A stretch of DNA of 64,000 nucleotides from an uncultured Candidatus Melainabacteria bacterium (GCA_934757255.1 CAKVLL010000005.1:1-64000), one strand, 5' to 3'; shown: positions 9,011-16,828, counted from the first letter of the stretch. Program-made: numbers and translations. Notes: generated from the sequence alone by a model not told the origin.

Positions 9011-9589
9011 TTATTTTTGGATTAGTTTATGCCAAGAATATACAAGCATGTTGGCATCTATCAATTCAAGCCCCATTCTTGCATAAAAATTTGCCGCAGA
9101 ATAAGAAGCCATGAGTTGGCCTTTTTTATAAATATGTTGAATTGATTTAAGCATTTCTTTTCCAACATGTCTAAATTTTCTATTATTCGTTCCAAATTTT
9201 GAATCCGGTTTGACTTGAAAATATCTTAATTCATTAGGTTTATTCGGCAGTTGTTCCATATTCGCCAAACCTAGAACCTTTTCTTTGTCCAGTTTTTCAA
9301 AGTTATCTTTTTGAGTGGTTAACATAAAAATGCGGTTTATTTTATTTGAAATAGTACCTTTGATAATATTTTCGGCATTTGTGCCAATAGATGTTGCAAA
9401 AACTTGTCCTTCCCAATTTGTTACAGCATTCTTTATTGCTTCAAAATCTTTTGCATTTTGCGGTTCAAATTCTACAAAAGAAGCCGTTGTAGGAATGTAA
9501 TTATTTGTTTTTGGATTTAATTTTTGTATTGTTACATTATTTAGAAATTTTGCATTAAAATTTATTTGACTGTAATTATTTATTCTCAT
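9011..9589 (-). CDS. GNAT-like acetyltransferase-fold protein
   Basis: 192 residues starting MRINNYSQINFNAKFL. The ATG at 9589 is taken, since the longer frame would need a TTG at 9700; an AGGAG lies 16 bases upstream, farther than usual, so the start is not secure. The C-terminal half reads like a GNAT core: YFQVKPDSKF, then RHVGKEMLKSIQ, then the ANFYARMGLELID ending typical of the acyl-CoA fold. The substrate is unknown. Its N-terminal M-x-I-N motif recurs in other short proteins of the window (26131, 53468). It lies 95 bases upstream of smc on the same strand. Confidence 0.65.
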   Translation of the reverse strand: MRINNYSQINFNAKFLNNVTIQKLNPKTNNYIPTTASFVEFEPQNAKDFEAIKNAVTNWEGQVFATSIGTNAENIIKGTISNKINRIFMLTTQKDNFEKLDKEKVLGLANMEQLPNKPNELRYFQVKPDSKFGTNNRKFRHVGKEMLKSIQHIYKKGQLMASYSAANFYARMGLELIDANMLVYSWHKLIQK

Positions 9590-9796
9590 AACACTAATTC
9601 TAAAACTCCTAAAAAAATAATTTGCTATCAAATTTTCATCTAGACCAAATGGTCTATTTTTTATAATTAATTTTAATCCTTCGATTGATGTTGCTTCCAA
9701 TTAAATATATTACACTTTTATTGGGAAGTAATATCCCGAAATTGTAGATAAAGACTTGGGTAAGTAAAAAAGAATAAGCGGAGAGAGGTAAGTAAG

Positions 9797-10345
9797 ATGA
9801 ATCTTACAAGCTTGGACGTAACATTACAACGTATAAACATGATTGAAAATCAATTTCAATCACTTATGTCTTATGGCGCAAAACCTGACGAAGATTTTCA
9901 AAAAATCCTCGACTCTTCAATTGCTCATAAATCTAACCCAACAGACACATCAAGAAGTGAAATCAATGACTTAATCGAAAAATACGCAGAAAAAAACGGT
10001 CTTGATTCAGACTTCGTAAAAGCAGTAGTTAAGCAAGAATCAGGATTTAATCCTCAAGCAACTTCAAGCTGTGGTGCAATGGGTTTAATGCAATTAATGC
10101 CTGGAACTGCTCAAGGTTTGGGTGTTACAAATGCTTATGACGCTGAACAAAACATTATGGGTGGGACAAAGTACTTAAAAGGACTTATGGATAGATTTGA
10201 TAACAACAAATCTTTAGCTTTAGCGGCTTATAATGCCGGCCCGAATGCGGTTAAGAAGTATGGCGGAATTCCACCTTATATGGAAACACAAAATTACGTT
10301 AAGAGCGTTCTTAGCAATTATGACAAAATGAAAGGAGCGAACTAA
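9797..10345 (+). CDS. Lytic transglycosylase (SLT domain), flagellar operon
   Basis: 182 residues with a C-terminal SLT domain. The catalytic Glu is in KQESGFNP, followed by GLMQLMPGTA, the AAYNAGP loop and a closing TQNYVKSV. It cleaves peptidoglycan glycan strands, probably to let the flagellar rod through the wall. There is no clear signal peptide, so export may use the flagellar secretion system. The context supports this: it opens the flagellar operon, and the FlgJ encoded at 14567 has only the rod-binding half, so the muramidase activity is split off into this gene. A GAGAGG site precedes the ATG; flgF starts 4 bases after the stop. Confidence 0.85.
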   Translation: MNLTSLDVTLQRINMIENQFQSLMSYGAKPDEDFQKILDSSIAHKSNPTDTSRSEINDLIEKYAEKNGLDSDFVKAVVKQESGFNPQATSSCGAMGLMQLMPGTAQGLGVTNAYDAEQNIMGGTKYLKGLMDRFDNNKSLALAAYNAGPNAVKKYGGIPPYMETQNYVKSVLSNYDKMKGAN

Positions 10346-10348
10346 CAA

Positions 10349-11176
10349 ATGCTAGTAAGAAGTTTTGAATCAGCTGCAAATGGTATGCTTGCTCTTATGG
10401 ATATGAACGACAATACTGCTAATAACCTTGCAAACGTAAATACGGTTGGTTATAAAAAAGGTTCTTTGCGTTTTAAAGATGTTATGCAATCAGCTGTGTA
10501 TTCTCAAGAAGGTTCAATTTTGAGAAATGATTCAAACAGATATTTAGGAAATATCAGCTGTGGAAGTCAGAGCATGCAATATACACACGATTTTTCACAA
10601 GGTGCTTTGACAAAAACTTCAAACCCTTATGATGTAGCGATTGAAGGCGATGGTTTCTTCAAAATCCAAGATGATAACGGTAATGTGTCATACACTCGTA
10701 ACGGTTCTTTTGTTGTAGACAGAGGTTATTGGTTAAAGACAAAACAAGGTGAATATGTTTTGGATATTAACAACAGAAGAATCAGAATGCTTCCTGAAGA
10801 TATGGAAGATGAAACAGTTTTCAGAGATAGAAAAGATATCGTTATTGCCGAAAACGGTAACATCGAAATCAATTCTTACAACCAAAAAATTCCGCTTCAA
10901 ACAATTGGGGTATGGGATTTTTCAGACAAAGACGATTTGTTTGAAGTTGGTGACGCAAAATTCATTCCACGTGATACAGTAAATAATCCGGAATTGCGTT
11001 CTGAAAAATTTACGGTACAACAAGGGATGTTAGAACTTTCTAACTCAAACGTAATTAAGGAAATGATTAATACGATTAATACGACCAGAAATTACGAAAG
11101 TTTAACAAAACTTGTAAGCACAAATAGTGATATGCTGACTACGGCAGTTTCGGTGGGAAGGATAAGGACTGCGTAG
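10349..11176 (+). CDS. flgF: Flagellar proximal rod protein FlgF
   Basis: 275 residues of the flagellar rod/hook family. The N-terminal helix and motif MLALMDMNDNTANNLANVNTVGYKK match the conserved 'bb-rod' domain, the central beta-rich region carries AIEGDGFFKIQ and TRNGSF, and the C-terminal helix (SNVNVIKEM-like, SNVIKEMINTINTTRNYESL) packs against the N-terminal one. It is exported through the flagellar type III apparatus. FlgF is inferred because the next gene is the better FlgG match; the two families are close. AAGGAG lies 12 bases upstream. Confidence 0.88.
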   Translation: MLVRSFESAANGMLALMDMNDNTANNLANVNTVGYKKGSLRFKDVMQSAVYSQEGSILRNDSNRYLGNISCGSQSMQYTHDFSQGALTKTSNPYDVAIEGDGFFKIQDDNGNVSYTRNGSFVVDRGYWLKTKQGEYVLDINNRRIRMLPEDMEDETVFRDRKDIVIAENGNIEINSYNQKIPLQTIGVWDFSDKDDLFEVGDAKFIPRDTVNNPELRSEKFTVQQGMLELSNSNVIKEMINTINTTRNYESLTKLVSTNSDMLTTAVSVGRIRTA

Positions 11177-11200
11177 TTGGTAGATAGGTAGTTGACTTAG

Positions 11201-11352
11201 AATGGAAAATTGAAAGTGGAAAATGGAAAATTATTTATATGGTGCAAAGAATTGCACCCTACAATTTTCAAATAAAATACGTTCAATATAGAACACTTTC
11301 AAAAAAGAAAAATTTAATACAATTTTCCATTTTCCACTTTCAATTTTCCATT
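11201..11352. repeat. Inverted-repeat element, family A copy 1
   Basis: Left arm 11201-11234 and right arm 11321-11352 are near-perfect inverted copies built on the unit TGGAAAA/TTGAAAG. The core holds GGTGCAA/TTGCACC (11241-11258), and GTTC/GAAC. It fills the flgF-flgG gap. Its core from ATACGTTCAA to AAAAAAGAAAA recurs in copy 2 at 14940. Confidence 0.85.
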
Positions 11353-11398
11353 AACTCAAAAAGATAAACAAAGCCAGACTTAAAGAGGACAAATAAAA

Positions 11399-12184
11399 AT
11401 GTTAAGAGCACTAACAACAGCAGCAACAGGTATGATAGCACAACAAAACTATCTTGACGTTATCGCAAACAACGTAGCGAACGTTAATACTACTGCGTTT
11501 AAACAATCTCGTATTGAGTTTCAAGACTTGTTATCACAAGCCGTTAGAACTCCGGGGGCATTGATGAACCAAGGTACTTATCAACCTGTTGGTATTGAAA
11601 TCGGATTAGGTGTTAAAACGGCTGCAACAACTCGTGTGTTCACTCAAGGTGTTGCAATTTCTACAGGTCGTCAACTTGATATTGAAATTGAAGGTGAAGG
11701 CTTTTTACAAGTTATGAAAGAGGATGGTTCATTAGCATACACTCGTGATGGTTGTTTACAAGTGGATTCTTTAGGTCAATTGTGTACAAACGATGGTTTA
11801 CTAATCCAACCTTCCGTTTCAATTCCTCGTGACGCAACAGAAATTACAATCACACAAGACGGTAATATTTCTGTAACACTTCCGGGACAAACACAACAAT
11901 CAATCGTTGGTTCTTTGCAGTTGGTTAAGTTCCAAAACCCATCAGGTTTGTTGTCAATCGGACACAACTTGTACAAAGAAACTCAAGCTTCAGGCAACCC
12001 TGTTCAAGATACTCCGGGGCAAAACGGTTTAGGTTTGATTCAACAATGTATGTTAGAAGGTTCAAACGTTCAAATCGTAGATGAACTTGTAGGATTGATT
12101 AAGGCAGAAAGAGCATTTGAATCAAATTCAAAAATAATCAACGCATCAAGTAGTATATTGCAGTTGACGAATCAGATGAGCTAG
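11399..12184 (+). CDS. flgG: Flagellar distal rod protein FlgG
   Basis: 261 residues, the canonical length for FlgG. The N-terminus MLRALTTAATGMIAQQNYLDVIANNVANVNT is split over helix and motif, then come IEIEGEGFLQV and AYTRDG in the beta region. The C-terminal LLEGSNVQ-type signature appears as MLEGSNVQIVDELVGLI. It forms the distal rod that crosses the P and L rings. AAAGAGG precedes the ATG. The gene is separated from flgF by family A copy 1 and from flgA by family B copy 1. Confidence 0.95.
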   Translation: MLRALTTAATGMIAQQNYLDVIANNVANVNTTAFKQSRIEFQDLLSQAVRTPGALMNQGTYQPVGIEIGLGVKTAATTRVFTQGVAISTGRQLDIEIEGEGFLQVMKEDGSLAYTRDGCLQVDSLGQLCTNDGLLIQPSVSIPRDATEITITQDGNISVTLPGQTQQSIVGSLQLVKFQNPSGLLSIGHNLYKETQASGNPVQDTPGQNGLGLIQQCMLEGSNVQIVDELVGLIKAERAFESNSKIINASSSILQLTNQMS

Positions 12185-12191
12185 GATTTTT

Positions 12192-12334
12192 AAGGGAATA
12201 GGGCAATAAGGCAATAAGGGAATAAGAGGTTTTAAAATTGACTAATAATGTAAATAGTTTAATAAAACGCATTTTTAATATGAATAAGGCTAATACCACT
12301 TATTCCCTTATTGCCTTATTACCTTTGTTCTTAT
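12192..12334. repeat. Inverted-repeat element, family B copy 1 (overlaps flgA start)
   Basis: Left arm 12192-12229 (GGGAATA-type units) and right arm 12296-12334 are inverted copies. The core reads AACGCATTTTTA, the reverse complement of the core in copies 3-5, so this copy is inserted in the opposite orientation. The right arm is translated as part of the FlgA signal peptide. Confidence 0.85.
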
Positions 12335-13002
12335 TGACGATTCCTTCTGTAGAGGCACAAATGATTGCATCTGCTGACGTTAAAGCTTCTGTTGCTAAGA
12401 TTTTGGAAACTAACTACAGCAAAATGATTAACGGCGATGTTGAGGTTAAGGTTTCAGCAACTCCGTTTGCTCAATTGCAATTACCTGATGGAAAGGTTTC
12501 ATATAAAGTTGTTTCTGGCGCTGATAAAATTATGCCGCGCGATATCAAAAGAGTTGATGTTTATGTAAACAACGCTTTTATTAAGACTTTAAACTTGCCT
12601 GTACAAACAAGCGTTTATCAAAACGTACTTGTAGCAAATGACACGATTGATAGAGATCAGGCAATTACAAGAGAATGCACAACTGTTAAAAAAGTTGATG
12701 TTTCTATGAAAATGGATTACGTACTTCCTGAAAAAATGCTATCTAAAGAAATGACAACTAAAAAAGCATTTCAAAAGGGAGAAGTGATAGACAAAAGATT
12801 TGTAAAAATGCGTCCTGACGTACAAAGAAATGGCGAAGTCAGAATTTTCTTTGTATCTAATGGGGATGTAATGGTTACAATCGACGGAACTGCGATGGCA
12901 GACGGTATGACAGGTGATTACATTAACGTTGAAAACAAAAATTACAAGAAGGTTTACAACGGAAAGGTAATTGGGGAGAATAGAGTTTTGGTGGCGATTT
13001 AG
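12238..13002 (+). CDS. flgA: Flagellar P-ring chaperone FlgA
   Basis: 254 residues from a TTG with AAGAGG 8 bases upstream; an ATG at 12280 is the alternative but has no ribosome binding site. A signal peptide is clear in either case: Asn/Lys n-region, hydrophobic YSLIALLPLFLLTI, cleavage after SVEA. The mature protein ends in the SAF-like beta-clip domain of FlgA (KKAFQKGEVIDKRFVK, then DGTAMADGMTGDYINVEN, and GENRVLVAI). It works in the periplasm, helping FlgI polymerise into the P ring encoded just downstream. The hydrophobic core of the signal peptide is encoded by the right arm of a repeat element. Confidence 0.88.
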   Translation: MTNNVNSLIKRIFNMNKANTTYSLIALLPLFLLTIPSVEAQMIASADVKASVAKILETNYSKMINGDVEVKVSATPFAQLQLPDGKVSYKVVSGADKIMPRDIKRVDVYVNNAFIKTLNLPVQTSVYQNVLVANDTIDRDQAITRECTTVKKVDVSMKMDYVLPEKMLSKEMTTKKAFQKGEVIDKRFVKMRPDVQRNGEVRIFFVSNGDVMVTIDGTAMADGMTGDYINVENKNYKKVYNGKVIGENRVLVAI

Positions 13003-13020
13003 CGACCACTCTGAGGTTTT

Positions 13021-13297
13021 AAAGGGAATAAGGTAATAGGGTAATGAGGGAATAAGAGGTTATAAAATATTTTAAATAATATGTGCTTATAATAGATTAG
13101 GTAGATTGCCACAAAAATCTTACGATTTTCTCGCAATGACAGTACACTAGAAGATTAGACGCCCAGTCATTGCGAGGAACAACAATAATTTCAGGTGACG
13201 AAGCAATCCATAATAATACTAAAGAATATAGCGCAATGGATAAGTAAAAAATTAAAACCACTTATTCCCTCATTACCTTATTCCCCTATTCCCTTCA
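13021..13297. repeat. Inverted-repeat element, family B copy 2, interrupted
   Basis: Left arm 13021-13060 and right arm 13258-13297 match the other B copies, but the loop is about 200 bases because a family D palindromic repeat sits inside. The right arm ends directly at the AAAGGAG ribosome binding site of flgI. There is no gene in this flgA-flgI gap. Confidence 0.85.
13103..13210. repeat. Palindromic repeat family D copy 1, nested in B copy 2
   Basis: Begins with GATTGCC, has TCGCAATGAC and then its inverse GTCATTGCGAGG, and ends GACGAAGCAATCCA. This is the dispersed 'GTCATTGCGAGG' type of intergenic repeat seen in many bacterial genomes. A second copy is at 28936. Confidence 0.8.
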
Positions 13298-13307
13298 AAG
13301 GAGAATA

Positions 13308-14408
13308 ATGAAAAAAGTTTTAGCAACAATATTAGCAATATTTATGTTAGTTAGTTGTATGCCTGCTCAGGCAATCAACGCCAAGGTTCGCATTATGGAT
13401 TTAACTCATATTAAAGGTGTGCGAGAAAACCAACTTGTTGGATATGGCGTTGTAGTTGGTTTGCCTGGAACCGGTGATAACTCTCGTTCAACACAAATTA
13501 CGAACAAGATGTTACTAAGAAATTTAGGTACAGTAATTGAACAAGAAAACTATATCCAAAAAGGTGCATCAGCAGCGGTAATTGTTACAGCAACAGTTCC
13601 TCCGTTCTCTAAAAATGGTGACAAAATTGACGTAACAGTTTCTGCAATGGCTGACTGTAAAAGTTTAGAAGGCGGTGTTCTTGTTCAAACAATTTTGAAA
13701 GCACCAAACGGTGAAGCTGTAGCAGTTGCTCAAGGCCCTCTTTCAGTAGGTGGTATCAATAAAATTGCTGGTGGCTCTTCAGCTAGAACTGCAATCACTA
13801 CAACAGGTCGTATCCCTGGGGGTGCAATAATTGAACGTGATATTTACACAGAAATCGGTGATGAAAATTCAATCACACTTTCTATTGATCGTTCAGACTA
13901 TACACTTGTTTCAAGAATTGCAAAAACAGTTTCTCAAGTAGCGCCTGCTAAAGCTATTGACGGAAGTTCAGTAAGAGTTGAAATTCCTGCGCGATTTATG
14001 AACGACAGAGTTTCATTCTTATCAATTATAGAAAATTTGGAAGTAGCGCCGACAATTGAACCTGCAAAAGTTGTTGTAAACGAAAGAACAGGAACGGTTG
14101 TAATAGGTGCGGATGTTAAACTTCTACCTGCAGCCGTTGCACACGGAAACATCACGGTTACTGTTTCTACAACAAATGATGTTTCACAGCCAAACGGTTT
14201 TTCAAACGGTGCGACTGTTGGGTTTGAAAACTCTGATATTCAGATAAATAAAGCACCGGGAAGTTTGGTTACAATGCCTGCTAACAGTAATTTAAATGAT
14301 TTAGTAAGAGCATTAAATTCAATCGGCGTAGCACCGGTTGACCTAATCTCAATTTTGCAAGCGTTGAAAAAATCAGGAAGCTTGCAAGCGGAGTTAGTGA
14401 TTATTTAG
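13308..14408 (+). CDS. flgI: Flagellar P-ring protein FlgI
   Basis: 366 residues with a signal peptide (MKKVLATILAIFMLVSCMPAQA, cut after AQA). The FlgI hallmarks follow: RIMDLTHIKGVRENQLVGYG, VGLPGTGD, and the C-terminal ALNSIGVAPVDLISILQALK. It polymerises in the periplasm into the P ring around the rod within the peptidoglycan. Presence of both P- and L-ring genes implies an outer membrane. Cys17 lies near the end of the hydrophobic stretch, but the AQA site makes ordinary signal peptidase I cleavage more likely. AAAGGAG is 5 bases before the ATG, abutting the right arm of repeat B2. Confidence 0.96.
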   Translation: MKKVLATILAIFMLVSCMPAQAINAKVRIMDLTHIKGVRENQLVGYGVVVGLPGTGDNSRSTQITNKMLLRNLGTVIEQENYIQKGASAAVIVTATVPPFSKNGDKIDVTVSAMADCKSLEGGVLVQTILKAPNGEAVAVAQGPLSVGGINKIAGGSSARTAITTTGRIPGGAIIERDIYTEIGDENSITLSIDRSDYTLVSRIAKTVSQVAPAKAIDGSSVRVEIPARFMNDRVSFLSIIENLEVAPTIEPAKVVVNERTGTVVIGADVKLLPAAVAHGNITVTVSTTNDVSQPNGFSNGATVGFENSDIQINKAPGSLVTMPANSNLNDLVRALNSIGVAPVDLISILQALKKSGSLQAELVII

Positions 14409-14413
14409 AAAAA

Positions 14414-14557
14414 AAGGGAATAAGGTAATAGGGTAATAAGGGAATAAGAGATTTAAGAAATATTTTTAATAAAAATGTGTTAATTAAACGCACTATATAA
14501 ATGGTAAAATTAAAACCACTTATTCCCTCATTACCTTATTCCCCTATTACCTTCAAA
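14414..14557. repeat. Inverted-repeat element, family B copy 3
   Basis: Left arm 14414-14453, core AAATATTTTTAATAAAAATG, right arm 14516-14557, ending against the AAAGGAG of flgJ. It fills the flgI-flgJ gap. Confidence 0.85.
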
Positions 14558-14566
14558 GGAGTAAAA

Positions 14567-14917
14567 ATGGACTTTTCAACACCTACAATAGATTTAATAA
14601 AAAACGGTTTGCACAATGCGCAGACAGTGAATGCTGATCAGGTTTTGTATAACAGAATCAAAGAATCAGGTGATAATAAAGAGCAATTAAGAAAAGTTGC
14701 AACAGAATTCGAGAGTATTTTTGTTACAAAAATGCTTTCACAGATGGATAAAACCGTTGACCACGAAAATGGTCTGTTCGGACAAGAACAACACTACATA
14801 GATACCTTTAAACCTATTGTTTATCAACAAATGGGTAGAGATATCGCAAATAATCCGAGAACAAGCTTTGGCTTTGCAGATCAGATTTATAGACAGATGG
14901 AGAAATATGTCAACTAA
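14567..14917 (+). CDS. flgJ: Rod-binding protein FlgJ, N-terminal domain only
   Basis: 116 residues, start MDFSTPTIDLIKNG at 14567 chosen because AAAGGAG lies 7 bases upstream; the frame open from 14501 only reads through the repeat arm. The rod-binding domain is recognisable from LRKVATEFESIFVTKMLSQMDKT, LFGQEQHYIDTF and QQMGRDIA. The C-terminal muramidase half found in enterobacterial FlgJ is absent; that role is filled by the SLT gene at 9797. It acts as the rod cap during rod assembly in the periplasm. Confidence 0.88.
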   Translation: MDFSTPTIDLIKNGLHNAQTVNADQVLYNRIKESGDNKEQLRKVATEFESIFVTKMLSQMDKTVDHENGLFGQEQHYIDTFKPIVYQQMGRDIANNPRTSFGFADQIYRQMEKYVN

Positions 14918-14939
14918 CATTCTGAAAAAATGTTAGTTG

Positions 14940-15070
14940 AATGGAAAATTGAAAGTGGAAAATGGAAAATTATTTTAAATAATATTTAAAATAAATACGT
15001 TCAAAACTGAACACTTTCAAAAAAGAAAACATTAATACAATTTTCCACTTTCAATTTTCAATTTTCCATT
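14940..15070. repeat. Inverted-repeat element, family A copy 2
   Basis: Left arm 14940-14972 and right arm 15039-15070. The core ATACGTTCAAAACTGAACAC matches copy 1 closely. It fills the flgJ gap to the next gene. An 11-bp stem (14910-14940) also overlaps the flgJ stop. Confidence 0.85.
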
Positions 15071-15112
15071 CAGGTAAAAAGAATTTAATTTTCTAATCCA
15101 GAAAGGACAACC

Positions 15113-15388
15113 ATGCTACCAAGAATAGAATCAAATTCAGTACAACAATTCAGCGCACTAAGTGCGTTTAAGTCTAATAAAAATTTAACACCTCAAAAAG
15201 AGGAAAATTCAGAAATTGAAGTTTCTCGCGGAACGGAAACGGCATCTGCAAAATCTTTATTGGATAGAATTGATGTAAATGATGTACGAGAATGTGCAAA
15301 AACTGTTGGAGAATTCAACATTTCGGATGATGACATAAAGTATGGATTGCTTTATGGTAGAAGTGTGATAGCAGAGTTTTTGTGCTAG
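15113..15388 (+). CDS. Small flagellar-operon protein, possibly FlgM-like
   Basis: 91 residues, MLPRIESNSVQQFSALSAF, preceded by AGAAAGGAC 6 bases upstream. The N-terminal half is Ser/Glu/Lys-rich and looks disordered. The C-terminal half (SLLDRIDVNDVRECAK, then DDDIKYGLLYGRSVIAEFL) is helical. Size, disorder and place beside flgJ, flgN and flgK would suit the anti-sigma-28 factor FlgM, and sigma-28 promoters do occur at 51591 and 60733. The sequence match to FlgM is weak, so this is inference from context only. Confidence 0.65.
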   Translation: MLPRIESNSVQQFSALSAFKSNKNLTPQKEENSEIEVSRGTETASAKSLLDRIDVNDVRECAKTVGEFNISDDDIKYGLLYGRSVIAEFLC

Positions 15389-15420
15389 AGCAATTGGCAA
15401 GTATTTGGGGAAATTTTGAG

Positions 15421-15562
15421 AAAGGGAATAAGGTAATAGGGTAATAAGGGAATAAGAGATTTAAGAAATATTTTTAATAAAAATGCGTTAATCAAACGTA
15501 ATATAAAACAGCAAAGTTTAAAACCACTTATTCCCTCATTACCTTATTCCCCTATTCCCTTC
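15421..15562. repeat. Inverted-repeat element, family B copy 4
   Basis: Left arm 15421-15460, core with AAAATGCGTTAATCAAACG, right arm 15524-15562, running into the AAAGAGG of flgH. Confidence 0.85.
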
Positions 15563-15577
15563 AAAGAGGAACAACAA

Positions 15578-16192
15578 ATGAAAAAACTACTAATAACAAT
15601 CGCATTAATCTTAACCACAGCAACAATGGGTGTACAAGCTGAATCTTTGTTCACGCTTGGCGCAACACAAAACTACGCCGGTGTTCCTCGTTCTTTGTTT
15701 GGCGGAGTTCAAGCGCACCAAATTGGCGATTTGTTATCAATAATTATGAGTGAAAAAATCACTGTTAGTGATAATTTAACATACTCTTCCGAAAAATCTT
15801 CTACAACAGAAGATTCTTTCACAAACTTTATTAAAGACTGGTTTGGACTTAATTTCTTGAAAGGCTCAAACGGTTACGGCGGCTCTAACGAGGTTTCAAA
15901 CTCAGCTGCCGGCGGTCGTTCTATGTCATTTGGCGATAAAATCGCAGTACAGGTTGTACAACAACTTCCTAACGGAAACCTTGCAGTACAAGGTAAAAAG
16001 ACATTAGTAAACGGCAATGAAAGAATGGATTTTATTATAACGGGTGTGGTCGATCCTCGTTGGCTTAACGTAAATGGCGAAATCTATTCTTATAATGTTT
16101 CTAACTTACAATTCGCATTGTCAGGTAGAGGCGCAATATCTAGAAACCAAAACGAAGGAATATTTAATAGGTTTATTAAATACTTATTCTAA
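15578..16192 (+). CDS. flgH: Flagellar L-ring protein FlgH, without lipobox
   Basis: 204 residues. A signal peptide (MKKLLITIALILTTATMGVQA) is followed by the FlgH pattern: LFGGVQAHQIGDLLSIIMSEK, AGGRSMSFGDKIAVQVVQQLPNGNLAVQG split over two strands, and GVVDPRWLN...ISRNQNEG. It forms the outer-membrane L ring. Most FlgH proteins are lipoproteins anchored by an N-terminal Cys; this protein has no Cys at all and a signal peptidase I site (VQA|ES). AAAGAGG lies upstream. The gene sits between repeats B4 and B5. Confidence 0.93.
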   Translation: MKKLLITIALILTTATMGVQAESLFTLGATQNYAGVPRSLFGGVQAHQIGDLLSIIMSEKITVSDNLTYSSEKSSTTEDSFTNFIKDWFGLNFLKGSNGYGGSNEVSNSAAGGRSMSFGDKIAVQVVQQLPNGNLAVQGKKTLVNGNERMDFIITGVVDPRWLNVNGEIYSYNVSNLQFALSGRGAISRNQNEGIFNRFIKYLF

Positions 16193-16196
16193 AAGC

Positions 16197-16322
16197 TAAG
16201 GTAATAAGGGAATAAGAGATTTAAGAAATATTTTTAATACAAATGCGTTAATCAAACGTAATATAAAAACAGAAAAGTTTAAAACCACTTATTCCCTCAT
16301 TACCTTATTCCCCTATTCCCTT
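16197..16322. repeat. Inverted-repeat element, family B copy 5, left arm shortened
   Basis: The left arm (16197-16220) lacks its outer half, while core and right arm (16284-16322) match copy 4 closely. It fills the flgH-flgN gap. Confidence 0.8.
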
Positions 16323-16333
16323 CAGAAAGAATC

Positions 16334-16828
16334 ATGAACACACAATTCCAAAAACTAAACGAAATACTCGATAACGAAATCAAGGCTTATACTAAGCTTA
16401 AAGCGTTTTTTGAAGAAAAACGCGATAGCTTAAAAAGTTCTAAGCCTGATGATTTGGGTGTGCTTGATAACAAAATTTTGGCGCTTAATAACCAAATAAC
16501 AAAACTTAATAACGAAAGAATGGATGTTGCTGCAGAACTTGGAAAACCTGACGCAAATATGTCTTGGTTTATCGAAAAGGCAGAAGAACAAGCGTCCGAA
16601 TATGTTGAAGTTCTAAAAGAGAAAAAAGTTAAGATTTGTAAATTAATTTCAGAATTAACGTTATTAAACAATCAAAATGTGGAACTATTAAAACATGGCA
16701 TTATAATTTCTAACAAGATGTTGGAAACCGTTATAAATGCTTTTGCTCCTCAAGGATGTTTTTATAATGGAGCAGGAAAAACAGATACACATGACGTTGA
16801 CATGTGGACAATAAACGAAGAAATATGA
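16334..16828 (+). CDS. flgN: FlgN-type flagellar export chaperone
   Basis: 164 residues, almost wholly helical: FQKLNEILDNEIKAYTKLKAF at the N-terminus and repeated Lys/Glu/Leu heptads up to about residue 130. FlgN binds FlgK and FlgL in the cytoplasm and delivers them to the export gate. The assignment rests on this helical pattern, the length (FlgN is about 140-160), and the place directly upstream of flgK and flgL. AGAAAG precedes the ATG. Confidence 0.75.
   Translation: MNTQFQKLNEILDNEIKAYTKLKAFFEEKRDSLKSSKPDDLGVLDNKILALNNQITKLNNERMDVAAELGKPDANMSWFIEKAEEQASEYVEVLKEKKVKICKLISELTLLNNQNVELLKHGIIISNKMLETVINAFAPQGCFYNGAGKTDTHDVDMWTINEEI

Noticed and set aside
14501..14566. N-terminal extension of FlgJ
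   Set aside because: It only translates the right arm of repeat B3; a good AAAGGAG serves the ATG at 14567.
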